Below are positions 48,610 through 56,865 of a DNA stretch of 64,000 bases, in pieces. The notes under the pieces are model-generated. The model did no database searches, was not told where the DNA came from, and was given only the letters and a program-made list of their open reading frames with translations. Position 1 is the first letter of the stretch; the number at the start of each line of letters is the position of its first letter. The translations under genes were made by a program, and so were the position numbers. Source of the stretch: Salinibius halmophilus (GTDB taxonomy: Bacteria > Pseudomonadota > Gammaproteobacteria > Pseudomonadales > Natronospirillaceae); NCBI RefSeq assembly GCF_003577475.1, contig NZ_QPEP01000004.1, forward strand, positions 62,001 through 126,000, in the 5' to 3' direction.

Positions 48610-48640
48610 GTAGGTTTTACGAAGCGGAGCTTCGGGAAAC
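48610..48640 (+). repeat. family 2 palindromic repeat, variant copy overlapping a gene end
   Basis: GTAGGTTTTAC-GAAGCGGAGCTTC-GGGAAAC has the same flanks as the standard family 2 element (GTAGGTTTTAC...GGGAAAC, reverse of the copies at 50.4-54.3 kb), but its stem is CGAAGC/GCTTCG instead of CAAACC/GGTTTG. It supplies the last codons and stop of the second protease. Confidence 0.8.
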
Positions 48641-50326
48641 ATTCTTACTCCTGCGCCCCACACCTAAGAGTAGCAATAACCCTGCCAAAGCGTAGGTTCC
48701 GGCACTACCAGTTTTCGTAACTCCGCCAGACCCACCACTAGCGCCGCCAGTGGTAGAAAAATCCTGCTTCACCACACAGCCCGAGCGCAACACGTTAGTA
48801 AGCGTAGTAGCTGGCACCACAGTGAGGTTATTGAGCTCAACCACATTACCGCGCCGACCTGAAGCCGCACTGTAGAACACCGATACGGTATCGCCCGGTG
48901 CCACTTTAAACGCCAAGCGTTCGGTACATTGCCCAGTTAGCTCAACCCGGCCACCTAGGCCGTCGGCGTCGATAGAAAGCGTATCGAAGCCATCGGCGAT
49001 ATCTAGATTTAAATCGAGCTCCAAAAAGCCCACACCAGCACCATAGAAGCCTTCATTTTTAACGTCGAACACCACATTACCAGTGCTTGGCGCCGCCGTT
49101 AACGACGCCGTTACCGAGTCGTACTGCCAGTTTGTTTCGTCATAAACAAAGAAATTAGCATCGTTTGGCGCAAGTGAGCTCTTAACACGCTGATACAAAG
49201 GGTAAAAAACGCGCTTACCATCCACATAGAACAGCACCCCACCGCGCAAACTACCGGTTGTAGGGTTGCTCACTTGCACAGTACAGCGCCCGTTAGCCGG
49301 CACACTCGTGCAAGTACCATTCACTACAAAATGGCCAAGCGACTGCAGGTTACCTAGTTGAATAGACTGAGCTGTATTGTTCCTAATAGTGAGGGTGCCC
49401 ACTGTGTTGACTGGGTCGCTTGTTGTTGGCAGGTAAGCCGAAATATTTAACCCAACACTTTCAGGGGTAGGCACATCAAAATGATAAACCTCGTTGAGCC
49501 AAAAGTCGTCGGCACGAGCATATACCGAAGCTTGCTGGCCACATACAGCACCAAAACTGACAACCCCTTCTAACATGCGACCAAGCTTGCCGTTGGCTAG
49601 CGGTTCATAAGCAATTAGGCCACCGCCGCTGTCGCCGTAACAACTATCTTGCGGATTCGGTTGATTACCCAAAGCACAAATCATGACCGCCGGGTCGTAC
49701 GTTGGGCCGTATACCTGGGCACAATCATTGTCTTGCTGCAACGCTAAACGTGCGCGCTGCAAGCTATCCGCCGGTTGTGGATTACTAAAACTAGGTGAGG
49801 TTGCCCCCCAACCAGCTAAGCGAAAATCAGTACTGACTGCCTTATTCACTGTGGGCAGGTCAACTGGCGAAGTATAGGTATTGAGCGTGCTGATTAGGTC
49901 GCTGCGAATACGAATGAGAGCAAGATCGAAGGCGATACTGCCTACATCATAAAGTGGGTGAACCCTTACTTCTTCAACATCGAACACACTGCGCTCAAAC
50001 TTTCTAAAGCTACCAACAGCCACGCCGTCGGAATTAAACTGAGTTGAATCAATACAGTGCGCCGCCGTTAAAAACCAGCCATGGCCTAAGTAGCTCGCCC
50101 CACACTGACTAGCAAAATAAAGGCCATCACTATACTGCTCATACGTGCCGTACGACACAGCAAAATTCCAGTTCAACTCATACTCAGCGCGTGAGCGATC
50201 AAGCGCAACAGGCGAACTCACATCAAAGCCATCGCCGTGAATAATACGAGGCTCAAAAGTAGTAACAGCCGTTGCAAAACTTACCGTACTCAACCACAAC
50301 GCAACACAGGCAACAAACAAACGCAT
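48617..50326 (-). CDS. exported trypsin-like serine protease with GlyGly-CTERM-like tail (second of pair)
   Basis: 569 residues with a Sec signal (MRLFVACVALWLSTVSFATA). The S1 domain begins at the EPR-IIHG activation site. Its triad is His in FLTAAHCID, Asp in FDLALIRI and Ser in DSCYGDSGGGLI; the Asp six before the Ser predicts trypsin-like specificity. A beta domain and a CBM/NPCBM-like region follow. The tail has ASGGSGGVTK, a hydrophobic YALAGLLLLLGVG and RRSK, then VSRSSAS. Those last seven residues and the stop are encoded within a repeat element (48610-48640). The start at 50326 is chosen for the signal peptide. It resembles the downstream protease in architecture, so the two are likely ancient duplicates. 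Confidence 0.88.
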   Translation of the reverse strand: MRLFVACVALWLSTVSFATAVTTFEPRIIHGDGFDVSSPVALDRSRAEYELNWNFAVSYGTYEQYSDGLYFASQCGASYLGHGWFLTAAHCIDSTQFNSDGVAVGSFRKFERSVFDVEEVRVHPLYDVGSIAFDLALIRIRSDLISTLNTYTSPVDLPTVNKAVSTDFRLAGWGATSPSFSNPQPADSLQRARLALQQDNDCAQVYGPTYDPAVMICALGNQPNPQDSCYGDSGGGLIAYEPLANGKLGRMLEGVVSFGAVCGQQASVYARADDFWLNEVYHFDVPTPESVGLNISAYLPTTSDPVNTVGTLTIRNNTAQSIQLGNLQSLGHFVVNGTCTSVPANGRCTVQVSNPTTGSLRGGVLFYVDGKRVFYPLYQRVKSSLAPNDANFFVYDETNWQYDSVTASLTAAPSTGNVVFDVKNEGFYGAGVGFLELDLNLDIADGFDTLSIDADGLGGRVELTGQCTERLAFKVAPGDTVSVFYSAASGRRGNVVELNNLTVVPATTLTNVLRSGCVVKQDFSTTGGASGGSGGVTKTGSAGTYALAGLLLLLGVGRRSKNVSRSSAS

Positions 50327-50474
50327 ACCAAACACCCGACTAAAAAGTAACCACATTCTGCCACGCCGTGTTAATACAAGCCAGAACAGCACTGTTAGCA
50401 TTCCGTCAAAGTGTTAACCAGCACACTCATCCCGGCACTGCAAGGTAAACAACGCTTCTCGCCACCGATCAATG

Positions 50475-50805
50475 TTTCCCAAACCTTCGGTTTGTAAAAC
50501 CTACGCCAAACCGGTCATTCCCGCGTAGGCGGGAATCTAGTTTCCCAAACCTGCGCCAAACCGGTCATTCCCGCGTAGGCGGGAATCTAGTTTCCCAAAC
50601 CTGCGCCAAACCGGTCATTCCCGCGCAGGCGGGAATCTAGCTTCCCAAACCTGCGCCAAACCGGTCATTCCCGCGTAGGCGGGAATCTAGTTTCCCAAAC
50701 CTGCGCCAGCCCGTAGGTTGCACGGCGCGTATTTTTTTTGCGCCGGGCAACGGGTACCACCACCGATCAATGTTCCCCAAACCTTCGGTTTGTAAAACCT
50801 ACACC
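50475..50805 (+). repeat. mosaic of palindromic repeats including a 50-bp tandem array
   Basis: Family 2 hairpins (AAACC-TTC-GGTTT within TTTCCC...CCTACGCC) are at 50475-50507 and 50772-50805 with similar left flanks (CACCGATCAATGTT). Between them family 1 elements recur at 50517, 50567, 50617 and 50667, an exact 50-bp period and all in one orientation, unlike the inverted pairs elsewhere. A family 3 element (GTAGGTTGCACGGCGC, T run, GCGCCGGGCAACG) is at about 50712-50751. The whole 582-bp gap between the second protease and the HTH gene otherwise holds only an AT-rich promoter region. Confidence 0.92.
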
Positions 50806-50908
50806 TAACAGAAAAACCACCCCTAAATTTTATTCGTAAAACTAACCAAAATATTATGCTATATTTCAAACAGACGCACATTTACGAATTTTTATAAGGG
50901 GTATGAAA

Positions 50909-51196
50909 ATGCCTAAGAAAACAGCCGATCTAATGCCCGCCGTAGAACACCACCTACAAGCGTTAGGTAAGCGCATTCACATGGCATGCTTGCGCCGAAA
51001 GCTCAGCCAGGGTGATGTGGCAGAACGTTGCGACATGAGCCGCCCAACTGTGCGCAAAATTTTTGAAGGTGACTCTGGTGTTAGCATGGGCCACTACCTA
51101 AGCGTAATCGCTCTAGTGAATATGGAAAAAGATATAGACCAACTACTCGCCTTCGACAAAGAAGGCTACGACATCATGGACAAAGAATTGCTTTAA
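50909..51196 (+). CDS. orphan XRE-family HTH regulator (antitoxin-like)
   Basis: 95 residues. A Cro/C1-type helix-turn-helix covers about residues 20-75: LGKRIHMACLRRKLSQGDVA, then RCDMSRPTVRKIFEGDSGVS. The length and layout match HipB-like or type II antitoxin regulators. The ATG at 50909 is chosen because AAGGGG is 7 bp upstream; an ATG at 50903 sits too close. A candidate promoter is in the AT-rich 50830-50890 segment. No toxin (HipA or other) gene is next to it: both sides are palindromic repeats. It may be a lone regulator or the remnant of a toxin-antitoxin pair. Confidence 0.75.
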   Translation: MPKKTADLMPAVEHHLQALGKRIHMACLRRKLSQGDVAERCDMSRPTVRKIFEGDSGVSMGHYLSVIALVNMEKDIDQLLAFDKEGYDIMDKELL

Positions 51197-51211
51197 GTTA
51201 GCAGCTTCTTG

Positions 51212-51330
51212 TTTCCCAAACCTTCGGTTTGTAAAACCTACGCCAAACCGGTCATTCCCGCGCAGGCGGGAATCTAGTTTCCCAAACCTGCGCCAACAAC
51301 CCGTAGGTTGCACAGCTCTGCCGGGCAACG
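51212..51330 (+). repeat. palindromic repeat mosaic between the HTH gene and the Rpn gene
   Basis: Order: family 2 (51212-51242), family 1 single element (51251-51277), family 3 short form (51302-51330, GTAGGTTGCACAGC-TCT-GCCGGGCAACG). The same 2-1-3 order recurs at 52389-52516 and, with extra copies, at 54057-54313. It ends 4 bp before the stop codon of the minus-strand Rpn gene. Confidence 0.92.
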
Positions 51331-51334
51331 CGCC

Positions 51335-52300
51335 TTAATGCTTCAGCGCTTCAATTTCGGCAGCTGTAAGCCCAGTAATTTCAGCAATGCGATCGATGTT
51401 TACGCCATCTTCAAGCAGTGCCATTGCCGTTTTTTTCATGGCCTTTCGCTCTCCCTGTTCAATGCCTTGCTCAATGCCTTGCTCAATGCCTTGCTCAATT
51501 CCCTTTTCCAAACCTTCTTTCAACCCGCGCTGACGTAATAATTCTGCAATTGTTGCCATCTTTTTATCTCCAAGGTGCTTTGATGATTGGCTCACATGCT
51601 CAATCACACTATCTAAATGCGCTTCGTTTGTTTGACCTGTTGCCATGGCATATTCTAGCAATGAGCGAAGAAAATCCAACTTTACCTGATCGGTATCGGT
51701 GAGCCCATCGAAGCGACTCAATAACTCGATTAACGTAGGGCTAATTTCGGCATCCCGGATGTGCTTCATCAACTGGGCCATCATGCCTATTTGCTGTTGC
51801 TGCCGCAGCTGCGCTTCGGGTAAATCGTTCACATCTATTAGCGGGATGGGCTCGCTGAACAAGTTGCGCATTAACCCCAGGGGGTCATTAAAGCAGTCAG
51901 CTAGGTGCATGGAATACGGATACGGTACTCCGTGATAAAACACCAAACAATAACACGCAGGAAGCAGTTCACCTTTGTATTCGCTGAGTTGGCGGTTAAA
52001 CAAACTAAACATATAGTGCCCTACCCGCACTGGCATGAACTTATCTGGCGAAGATTGGTGCTCTATTAGCAGGCTAATGGTTGCTGGCTCGCCTGATAAC
52101 TCGCAACTAAACACCACATCACTAAACACATTCTTCAACTTCTTGTTGATATAGGTGGTGTTGAGCATGGTTAAAGAGTGCAAGTTCAGTTTATTCAGAA
52201 ACTGCTCGGGCAAATAATATTGCATGAACTGCCTGGCCAGCAGAGGCTGCTGCATGCTCTGCTTAAAGAACGCATCGTGAGGGTTATTAGGTTTTGCCAT
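51335..52300 (-). CDS. Rpn-family recombination-promoting nuclease / putative transposase
   Basis: 321 residues of the YhgA/Rpn (PF04754-type) PD-(D/E)xK family. N-terminal motifs are HDAFFKQSMQQPLLARQFM and NVFSDVVFSCELSG with LLIEHQSSPDKFM, the expected catalytic D...ExQ. RpnA-type proteins are calcium-stimulated nucleases that promote RecA-independent recombination in E. coli. The C-terminal part has a four-copy GIEQ repeat (12-bp DNA repeat, about 51445-51510) and then a short KAMKKTAMALLEDGVNIDRIA tail typical of the family. It lies between palindromic repeat mosaics on both sides. Confidence 0.88.
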   Translation of the reverse strand: MAKPNNPHDAFFKQSMQQPLLARQFMQYYLPEQFLNKLNLHSLTMLNTTYINKKLKNVFSDVVFSCELSGEPATISLLIEHQSSPDKFMPVRVGHYMFSLFNRQLSEYKGELLPACYCLVFYHGVPYPYSMHLADCFNDPLGLMRNLFSEPIPLIDVNDLPEAQLRQQQQIGMMAQLMKHIRDAEISPTLIELLSRFDGLTDTDQVKLDFLRSLLEYAMATGQTNEAHLDSVIEHVSQSSKHLGDKKMATIAELLRQRGLKEGLEKGIEQGIEQGIEQGIEQGERKAMKKTAMALLEDGVNIDRIAEITGLTAAEIEALKH

Positions 52301-52388
52301 GGCTTCGCCCTAAAACTGTATTTATATACAGCTTAGAACAAAGAAAGGGTAATAGTGTTATTTTATACAGTCAACCTGAAAGCAATTG

Positions 52389-52516
52389 TTTCCCAAACCT
52401 TCGGTTTGTAAAACCTACGCCAAACCGGTCATTCCCGCGCAGGCGGGAATCTAGTTTCCAAAACCTGCGCCAACAACCCGTAGGTTGCACGGCGCGTGTT
52501 TTTGCGCCGGGCAACG
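52389..52516 (+). repeat. palindromic repeat mosaic between Rpn and manC
   Basis: Order: family 2 (52389-52420), family 1 (about 52428-52454), family 3 long form (52479-52516, GTAGGTTGCACGGCGC, T run, GCGCCGGGCAACG). It ends 13 bp before the manC stop codon. The other bases of the gap (52301-52388) show no gene. Confidence 0.92.
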
Positions 52517-52529
52517 TGTTTTAAAACCT

Positions 52530-53963
52530 TCAAGAGCGATTGTATCGGTCTTCGAACCTTACAATGTCGTCTTCGCCCAAATACGAACCGGACTGCACTT
52601 CAATCATTTCCAATGGAATTTTGCCTGGGTTTTCCAGCGCATGCACAACCCCAATTGGAATGTAGGTTGACTCGTTCTCGGTAACCAAAAATGTATTATC
52701 GCCATTGGTTACCTTGGCTGTGCCAGATACTACAATCCAGTGCTCGGCGCGGTGGTGGTGCATTTGCACGCTTAGCTTTTCACCAGGTTTCACCGTGATA
52801 CGTTTTACTTGGTAACGCTTGCCGTTGTCGATGCTGTCGTAGCAGCCCCAAGGGCGGAACACTTCTCGGTGGAATACGTATTCAGGGCGGTCTTGCGCTT
52901 TTAGTGCATTCACCACATCTTTTACTTGTTGCACCTTATCTTTGGCGGCAACCATTACGGCGTCTTTGGTTTCAACCACTACTACGTCGTTTAGGCCGAT
53001 TACAGTCACCAACTTGCCTTCGGCATTTACATAGCTGTTATGGGAGTCCACCATCATCACATCGCCAGTAGTGGCATTGCCTTGTGCGTCTTTCTCCGAC
53101 ACGTCCCACAAGCTAGACCAGCTACCCACATCGCTCCAGCCTGCATCGAGCGGCACAACCGCTACGGGTGAATCGGCTTTGGCAGCCAAAGGTTCCATGA
53201 CCGCGTAGTCAATTGAATCATCTGGACAGCTGCCAAAGGCGTCGGCATCAATTCGCACAAAGTCTAGGTCTGGCGTTTCAGTTGCAATAGAGGCTTCGCA
53301 AGCTTGCAAAATAGCCGGTGCATACTCTTTTAGCGCTGCCAAATAGGCCGATGCTTTAAAGGCAAACATGCCGCTATTCCACAGGTAACTGCCGCTATCC
53401 ACATAGCGCTTAGCAGTTTCTAGGTTGGGCTTTTCAACAAACTCAGCAACCTGAAGTGCACCCTCTACAATGCCGGCGCCTACCTCACTACCAGTTTGGA
53501 TATAACCATATCCGGTGTGCGGCTCGGTTGGCACAATACCAAAGGTGACCAACTTGCCATGCTCGGCTAGCTTAGCCGCCTTTTCGATTGCAACGTGGAA
53601 AGCCGCTTCATTCTGAATTAGGTGGTCGGCAGCCAACACTAACAAGGTTGGGTCTTCGCCATCTTTCATTGCGTGCAACGCTGCCAACGCAATAGCAGGC
53701 GCGGTGTTGCGGCCAAAGGGTTCAAGCAGAATACCATCGTGTGCCACACCAGCTTGGCGGAGTTGCTCGGCAGCTAAAAAGCGGTGGTCTTCATTACACA
53801 CCAAAATTGGCTTAGCCAAGCCTTCAACACCCTCAAGGCGCGATAGCGTAGCCTGCAACATGGTCTCGTTCCCTGCCAGCTTCAAAAACTGTTTTGGCAA
53901 CGCCTTACGCGACATCGGCCATAAACGCGAGCCAGAGCCACCCGCCATAACAATAGGTTTCAT
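52530..53963 (-). CDS. manC: mannose-1-phosphate guanylyltransferase / mannose-6-phosphate isomerase
   Basis: 477 residues, the bifunctional ManC/CpsB type. The N-terminal guanylyltransferase has [23 protein letters not shown]-type residues, [12 protein letters not shown], the FVEKPN motif and WNSGMF. The C-terminal cupin isomerase domain has [28 protein letters not shown] and EIPIG-type [15 protein letters not shown]. It supplies GDP-mannose to Gmd and Fcl. It is separated from the rest of the locus by a repeat mosaic (53987-54313). Confidence 0.96.
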   Translation of the reverse strand: MKPIVMAGGSGSRLWPMSRKALPKQFLKLAGNETMLQATLSRLEGVEGLAKPILVCNEDHRFLAAEQLRQAGVAHDGILLEPFGRNTAPAIALAALHAMKDGEDPTLLVLAADHLIQNEAAFHVAIEKAAKLAEHGKLVTFGIVPTEPHTGYGYIQTGSEVGAGIVEGALQVAEFVEKPNLETAKRYVDSGSYLWNSGMFAFKASAYLAALKEYAPAILQACEASIATETPDLDFVRIDADAFGSCPDDSIDYAVMEPLAAKADSPVAVVPLDAGWSDVGSWSSLWDVSEKDAQGNATTGDVMMVDSHNSYVNAEGKLVTVIGLNDVVVVETKDAVMVAAKDKVQQVKDVVNALKAQDRPEYVFHREVFRPWGCYDSIDNGKRYQVKRITVKPGEKLSVQMHHHRAEHWIVVSGTAKVTNGDNTFLVTENESTYIPIGVVHALENPGKIPLEMIEVQSGSYLGEDDIVRFEDRYNRS

Positions 53964-53986
53964 CTGATATTCCTTTGTTTAGGCAG

Positions 53987-54313
53987 CCATTCCCGCAGTT
54001 TGTTAGCGGGAACCTAGCCTAGGTATTAACTAAATTCTATTCTCGTAAAACCAAACGTTTCCCAAACCTTCACCAAACCCGTCATTCCCGCGTAGGCGGG
54101 AATCTAGTTTCCCAAACCTTCGGTTTGTAAAACCTACGCCAACCCGTCATTCCCGCAGTCTTTTAGCGGGAATCTAGTTTCCCAAACCTTCGGTTTGTAA
54201 AACCTACGCCAACCCGGTCATTCCCGCAGTCTTTTAGCGGGAATCTAGTTTCCCAAACCTTCGGTTTGTAAAACCTACGCCAAATCGTTGGCTGCACGGC
54301 TCTGCCGGGCAAC
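53987..54313 (+). repeat. palindromic repeat mosaic between manC and the epimerase gene
   Basis: This 361-bp gap holds no gene. It contains a degenerate family 1 element (53987-54017), then family 1 elements at 54081, 54146 and 54217 alternating with family 2 hairpins (period about 65-71 bp), and a family 3 short form at 54285-54313. Two family 1 copies have the longer loop ATTCCCGC-AGTCTTTTA-GCGGGAAT. The block ends 11 bp before the epimerase stop. Confidence 0.92.
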
Positions 54314-54324
54314 ATGTATCACCC

Positions 54325-55338
54325 TTAAATCTGCGGATTACGCTTCACGTAATCAACATACCAAGCAACGGTTTTTGCCACACCCTCGGCTAATGGCGTA
54401 TCCGGTTTATAACCTGTTACCTGCTCTAACCGCGTGGTATCGGCGTAGGTCACTGGTACATCACCAGGCTGAATATCCATAAAGTTCTTTACGGCTTCTT
54501 TACCAGCAGCTTTTTCAATCTCGCGGATAAACTCCATCAAATCAACCGGCTGAGAGTTACCGATGTTAAACACCTGATAAGGCGCTGAACTTTGTGCTGG
54601 CGATGAGCGCTTTACCGAAGCGTCTGCTACCGGTGGGCAAGCAGCGGTTTTCAACACACCATCTACAATATCGTCGATATAAGTGAAGTCGCGGCGCATA
54701 TTGCCGTGGTTAAACACCTTAATAGGCTGATCATTCAAAATGGCTTTGGTAAACAAGAAAGGCGCCATATCTGGGCGACCCCATGGGCCATACACGGTAA
54801 AGAAGCGCAAACCCGTGGTAGGAATGTTGTATAAGTGGCTATACGAATGCGCCATCACCTCGTTCGACTTCTTCGTTGCGGCATACAACGAAACAGGGTG
54901 ATCGACACCATGATCTTCCGAGAATGGCTGCACCTCATTTTCGCCATACACCGAGCTAGACGACGCATACACCAAATGCTTAACCTGCTGCTGACGCGCC
55001 AACTCAAGAATATTGCCAAAACCGACTAGGTTTGAATCCACATAGGCATTAGGGTTTTCGAGCGAATAACGCACACCGGCCTGCGCAGCCATATGCAAGA
55101 TCACATCAAACTGATGCTTTTCAGCTAACTCGGCCATACCCGCACGGTTTTCAACGCCTAGCTCAATAAATTCAAAGTTTTCAACCCCAGCCAAACGCTC
55201 TAAGCGGTCGTGCTTGTACTGAACATTGTAATAGTCGTTAAGGTTATCGATACCCACAACCAAGTGGCCTTCCTTAACTAAACGAAGCGCAACTTCGCAT
55301 CCAATAAAGCCGGCAGTACCGGTTACGAGGTATTTCAC
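54325..55338 (-). CDS. UDP-glucuronate 4-epimerase-like NAD-dependent epimerase
   Basis: 337 residues of the extended short-chain dehydrogenase type. The NAD site is KYLVTGTAGFIGCEVALRL, then DNLNDYYNVQYKHDRL (the family signature of UDP-glucuronate epimerases), HMAAQAGVRYSLENP, SSSSVYGEN, SLYAATKKSNE (YxxxK) and GPWGRPDMAPFLFTKAIL. It would convert UDP-glucuronate (from Ugd) to UDP-galacturonate. A GTG start at 55338 is chosen because GGAAAGG lies about 8 bp upstream and the product starts at the nucleotide-binding strand; the longer frame to 55380 is unconserved. Confidence 0.88.
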   Translation of the reverse strand: MKYLVTGTAGFIGCEVALRLVKEGHLVVGIDNLNDYYNVQYKHDRLERLAGVENFEFIELGVENRAGMAELAEKHQFDVILHMAAQAGVRYSLENPNAYVDSNLVGFGNILELARQQQVKHLVYASSSSVYGENEVQPFSEDHGVDHPVSLYAATKKSNEVMAHSYSHLYNIPTTGLRFFTVYGPWGRPDMAPFLFTKAILNDQPIKVFNHGNMRRDFTYIDDIVDGVLKTAACPPVADASVKRSSPAQSSAPYQVFNIGNSQPVDLMEFIREIEKAAGKEAVKNFMDIQPGDVPVTYADTTRLEQVTGYKPDTPLAEGVAKTVAWYVDYVKRNPQI

Positions 55339-55417
55339 TTTAGTACCTTTCCTATTCCATGGCAGCGAGCAATGTAACACAACTCAATTAATGTTTAACA
55401 CTAGTGGTGAAGTAGGC

Positions 55418-55891
55418 TCACGCCCGCTCAATCACTGCCAAATTATCTTTGAAATACGCTTTCACGTTCTCATGCACATTTTCATCAGCCAGCAAAGCCG
55501 CTTCACTTAACCAACGGTACTCGCCATGTTCTTTAGTTGGCAATATCAAATCAGCTTGCTTAACTCGTAGCTCGTAGCCAAACACCAAATAGTGCTGCGA
55601 CACATCATCGCCAACGTGCGAGTCTTCGTACAGGTGCTCAAACATACCAATAAAGGTCGCATCACTAGGCGAAGAGCCCTGTCCTAACTCTTTTAAACTA
55701 AGTCGCTGAAACGCTTCGGCAAAACGTTCGTCTTTAACAATTCGGCCACCCGGCACAAACCAATAACCCTGTGCAGGTTTGTTGGTACGCAAGCCAACAA
55801 GAAGTTCACTTTGCTCATTGCGCACAACAAAATCGATCGACACCAGTGGCGTCGATTTAACAACCGTTTTAAAGTCTTCGAATGGCAGCAT
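55418..55891 (-). CDS. gmm: GDP-mannose mannosyl hydrolase
   Basis: 157 residues of the Nudix superfamily. The modified Nudix box GGRIVKDERFAEAFQRLSLKEL lacks the usual second Glu pair, as in Gmm proteins, which cleave GDP-mannose at the sugar by nucleophilic substitution. N-terminal TPLVSIDFVVRN and C-terminal EHGEYRWLSEAAL support this. The order gmd-fcl-gmm matches the colanic acid cluster of E. coli, where Gmm controls the GDP-mannose/GDP-fucose level. It is 14 bp after fcl. Confidence 0.92.
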   Translation of the reverse strand: MLPFEDFKTVVKSTPLVSIDFVVRNEQSELLVGLRTNKPAQGYWFVPGGRIVKDERFAEAFQRLSLKELGQGSSPSDATFIGMFEHLYEDSHVGDDVSQHYLVFGYELRVKQADLILPTKEHGEYRWLSEAALLADENVHENVKAYFKDNLAVIERA

Positions 55892-55905
55892 ATTTTCTAA
55901 GATTA

Positions 55906-56865
55906 CTATTTTCTAAAAGAGTCTTGATTCGCCAAAAACCACTGATAGGTTTCAGCCAAGCCTTCTTTCAGCTGAATACTCGCCTGCCAACCCAACGCTT
56001 TTAGGCGCGATACATCCATAAGCTTGCGTGGCGTACCATCTGGCTTCGATGTATCCCATACGATTTCGCCTTCAAAACCAACCACTTCGGCTACTGTTTC
56101 GGTCAGCTCTTTAATGGTGCAGTCGATGCCTGTACCCACGTTAATATGGCTAAGCATTTCTTGCGTGTTGGCCTCGTAGGTTTCTGAGTCCAAGTTCATA
56201 ACGAACACAGAAGCAGCTGCCATATCATCAACATGCAAGAACTCACGCATTGGCGAGCCAGTGCCCCAGGCCATTACCTCTTTGTCGCCATTTAACTTGG
56301 CTTCATGGAAGCGGCGCAGCAGTGCCGGAATCACATGCGAGTTTTCTGGGTGGAAGTTGTCGTTCTCGCCATACAGGTTAGTAGGCATTACTGAGCGATA
56401 ATCGACACCATATTGGCGGTTATAGCTTTCGCACATTTTGATGCCAGCAATCTTGGCGATCGCGTATGGCTCATTGGTTGGCTCAAGCACGCCGGTTAGC
56501 AGTGCATCTTCGCGCATTGGCTGTTCGGCGAACTTTGGGTAAATACAAGAAGAGCCCAAAAACAACAACTGTTTCACGCCCGCTTTAAAAGCACCGTGAA
56601 TAATGTTGTTTTGAATGGTCAAGTTTTCGTAGATAAACTCAGCTGGGTAAGTGTTATTTGCAATAATGCCGCCCACTTTTGCCGCAGCAAGGTAAACCCG
56701 ATCAACCTGCTCTTGTTCAAAAAACTCAAACACGGCTTGTTGGTCGAGCAAGTTCAGTTCGTCACGCGAACGCGTGACAACTTCTACATTACCTTGTTGG
56801 CTTTCTAGCTGGCGAACAATCGCCGAACCTACCATGCCGCGATGGCCTGCTACAAAAACCTTCAT
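55906..56865 (-). CDS. fcl: GDP-L-fucose synthase
   Basis: 319 residues. Fcl (WcaG) is an epimerase-reductase turning GDP-4-keto-6-deoxymannose into GDP-L-fucose with NADPH. Motifs are [65 protein letters not shown] (Tyr/Lys) and [20 protein letters not shown]. It begins directly after the gmd stop, so it is co-translated with gmd. Confidence 0.97.
   Translation of the reverse strand: MKVFVAGHRGMVGSAIVRQLESQQGNVEVVTRSRDELNLLDQQAVFEFFEQEQVDRVYLAAAKVGGIIANNTYPAEFIYENLTIQNNIIHGAFKAGVKQLLFLGSSCIYPKFAEQPMREDALLTGVLEPTNEPYAIAKIAGIKMCESYNRQYGVDYRSVMPTNLYGENDNFHPENSHVIPALLRRFHEAKLNGDKEVMAWGTGSPMREFLHVDDMAAASVFVMNLDSETYEANTQEMLSHINVGTGIDCTIKELTETVAEVVGFEGEIVWDTSKPDGTPRKLMDVSRLKALGWQASIQLKEGLAETYQWFLANQDSFRK

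Noticed and set aside
51335-52300. Rpn gene as an insertion sequence
   Set aside because: It is a transposase-like nuclease by family name, but no terminal inverted repeats or target duplication can be seen flanking it; the neighbouring palindromes also occur far from it.
50475-54313. Integron attC array
   Set aside because: The elements lack the conserved RYYYAAC/GTTRRRY core arrangement and are not each paired with a promoterless cassette; housekeeping and nuclease genes lie between them.
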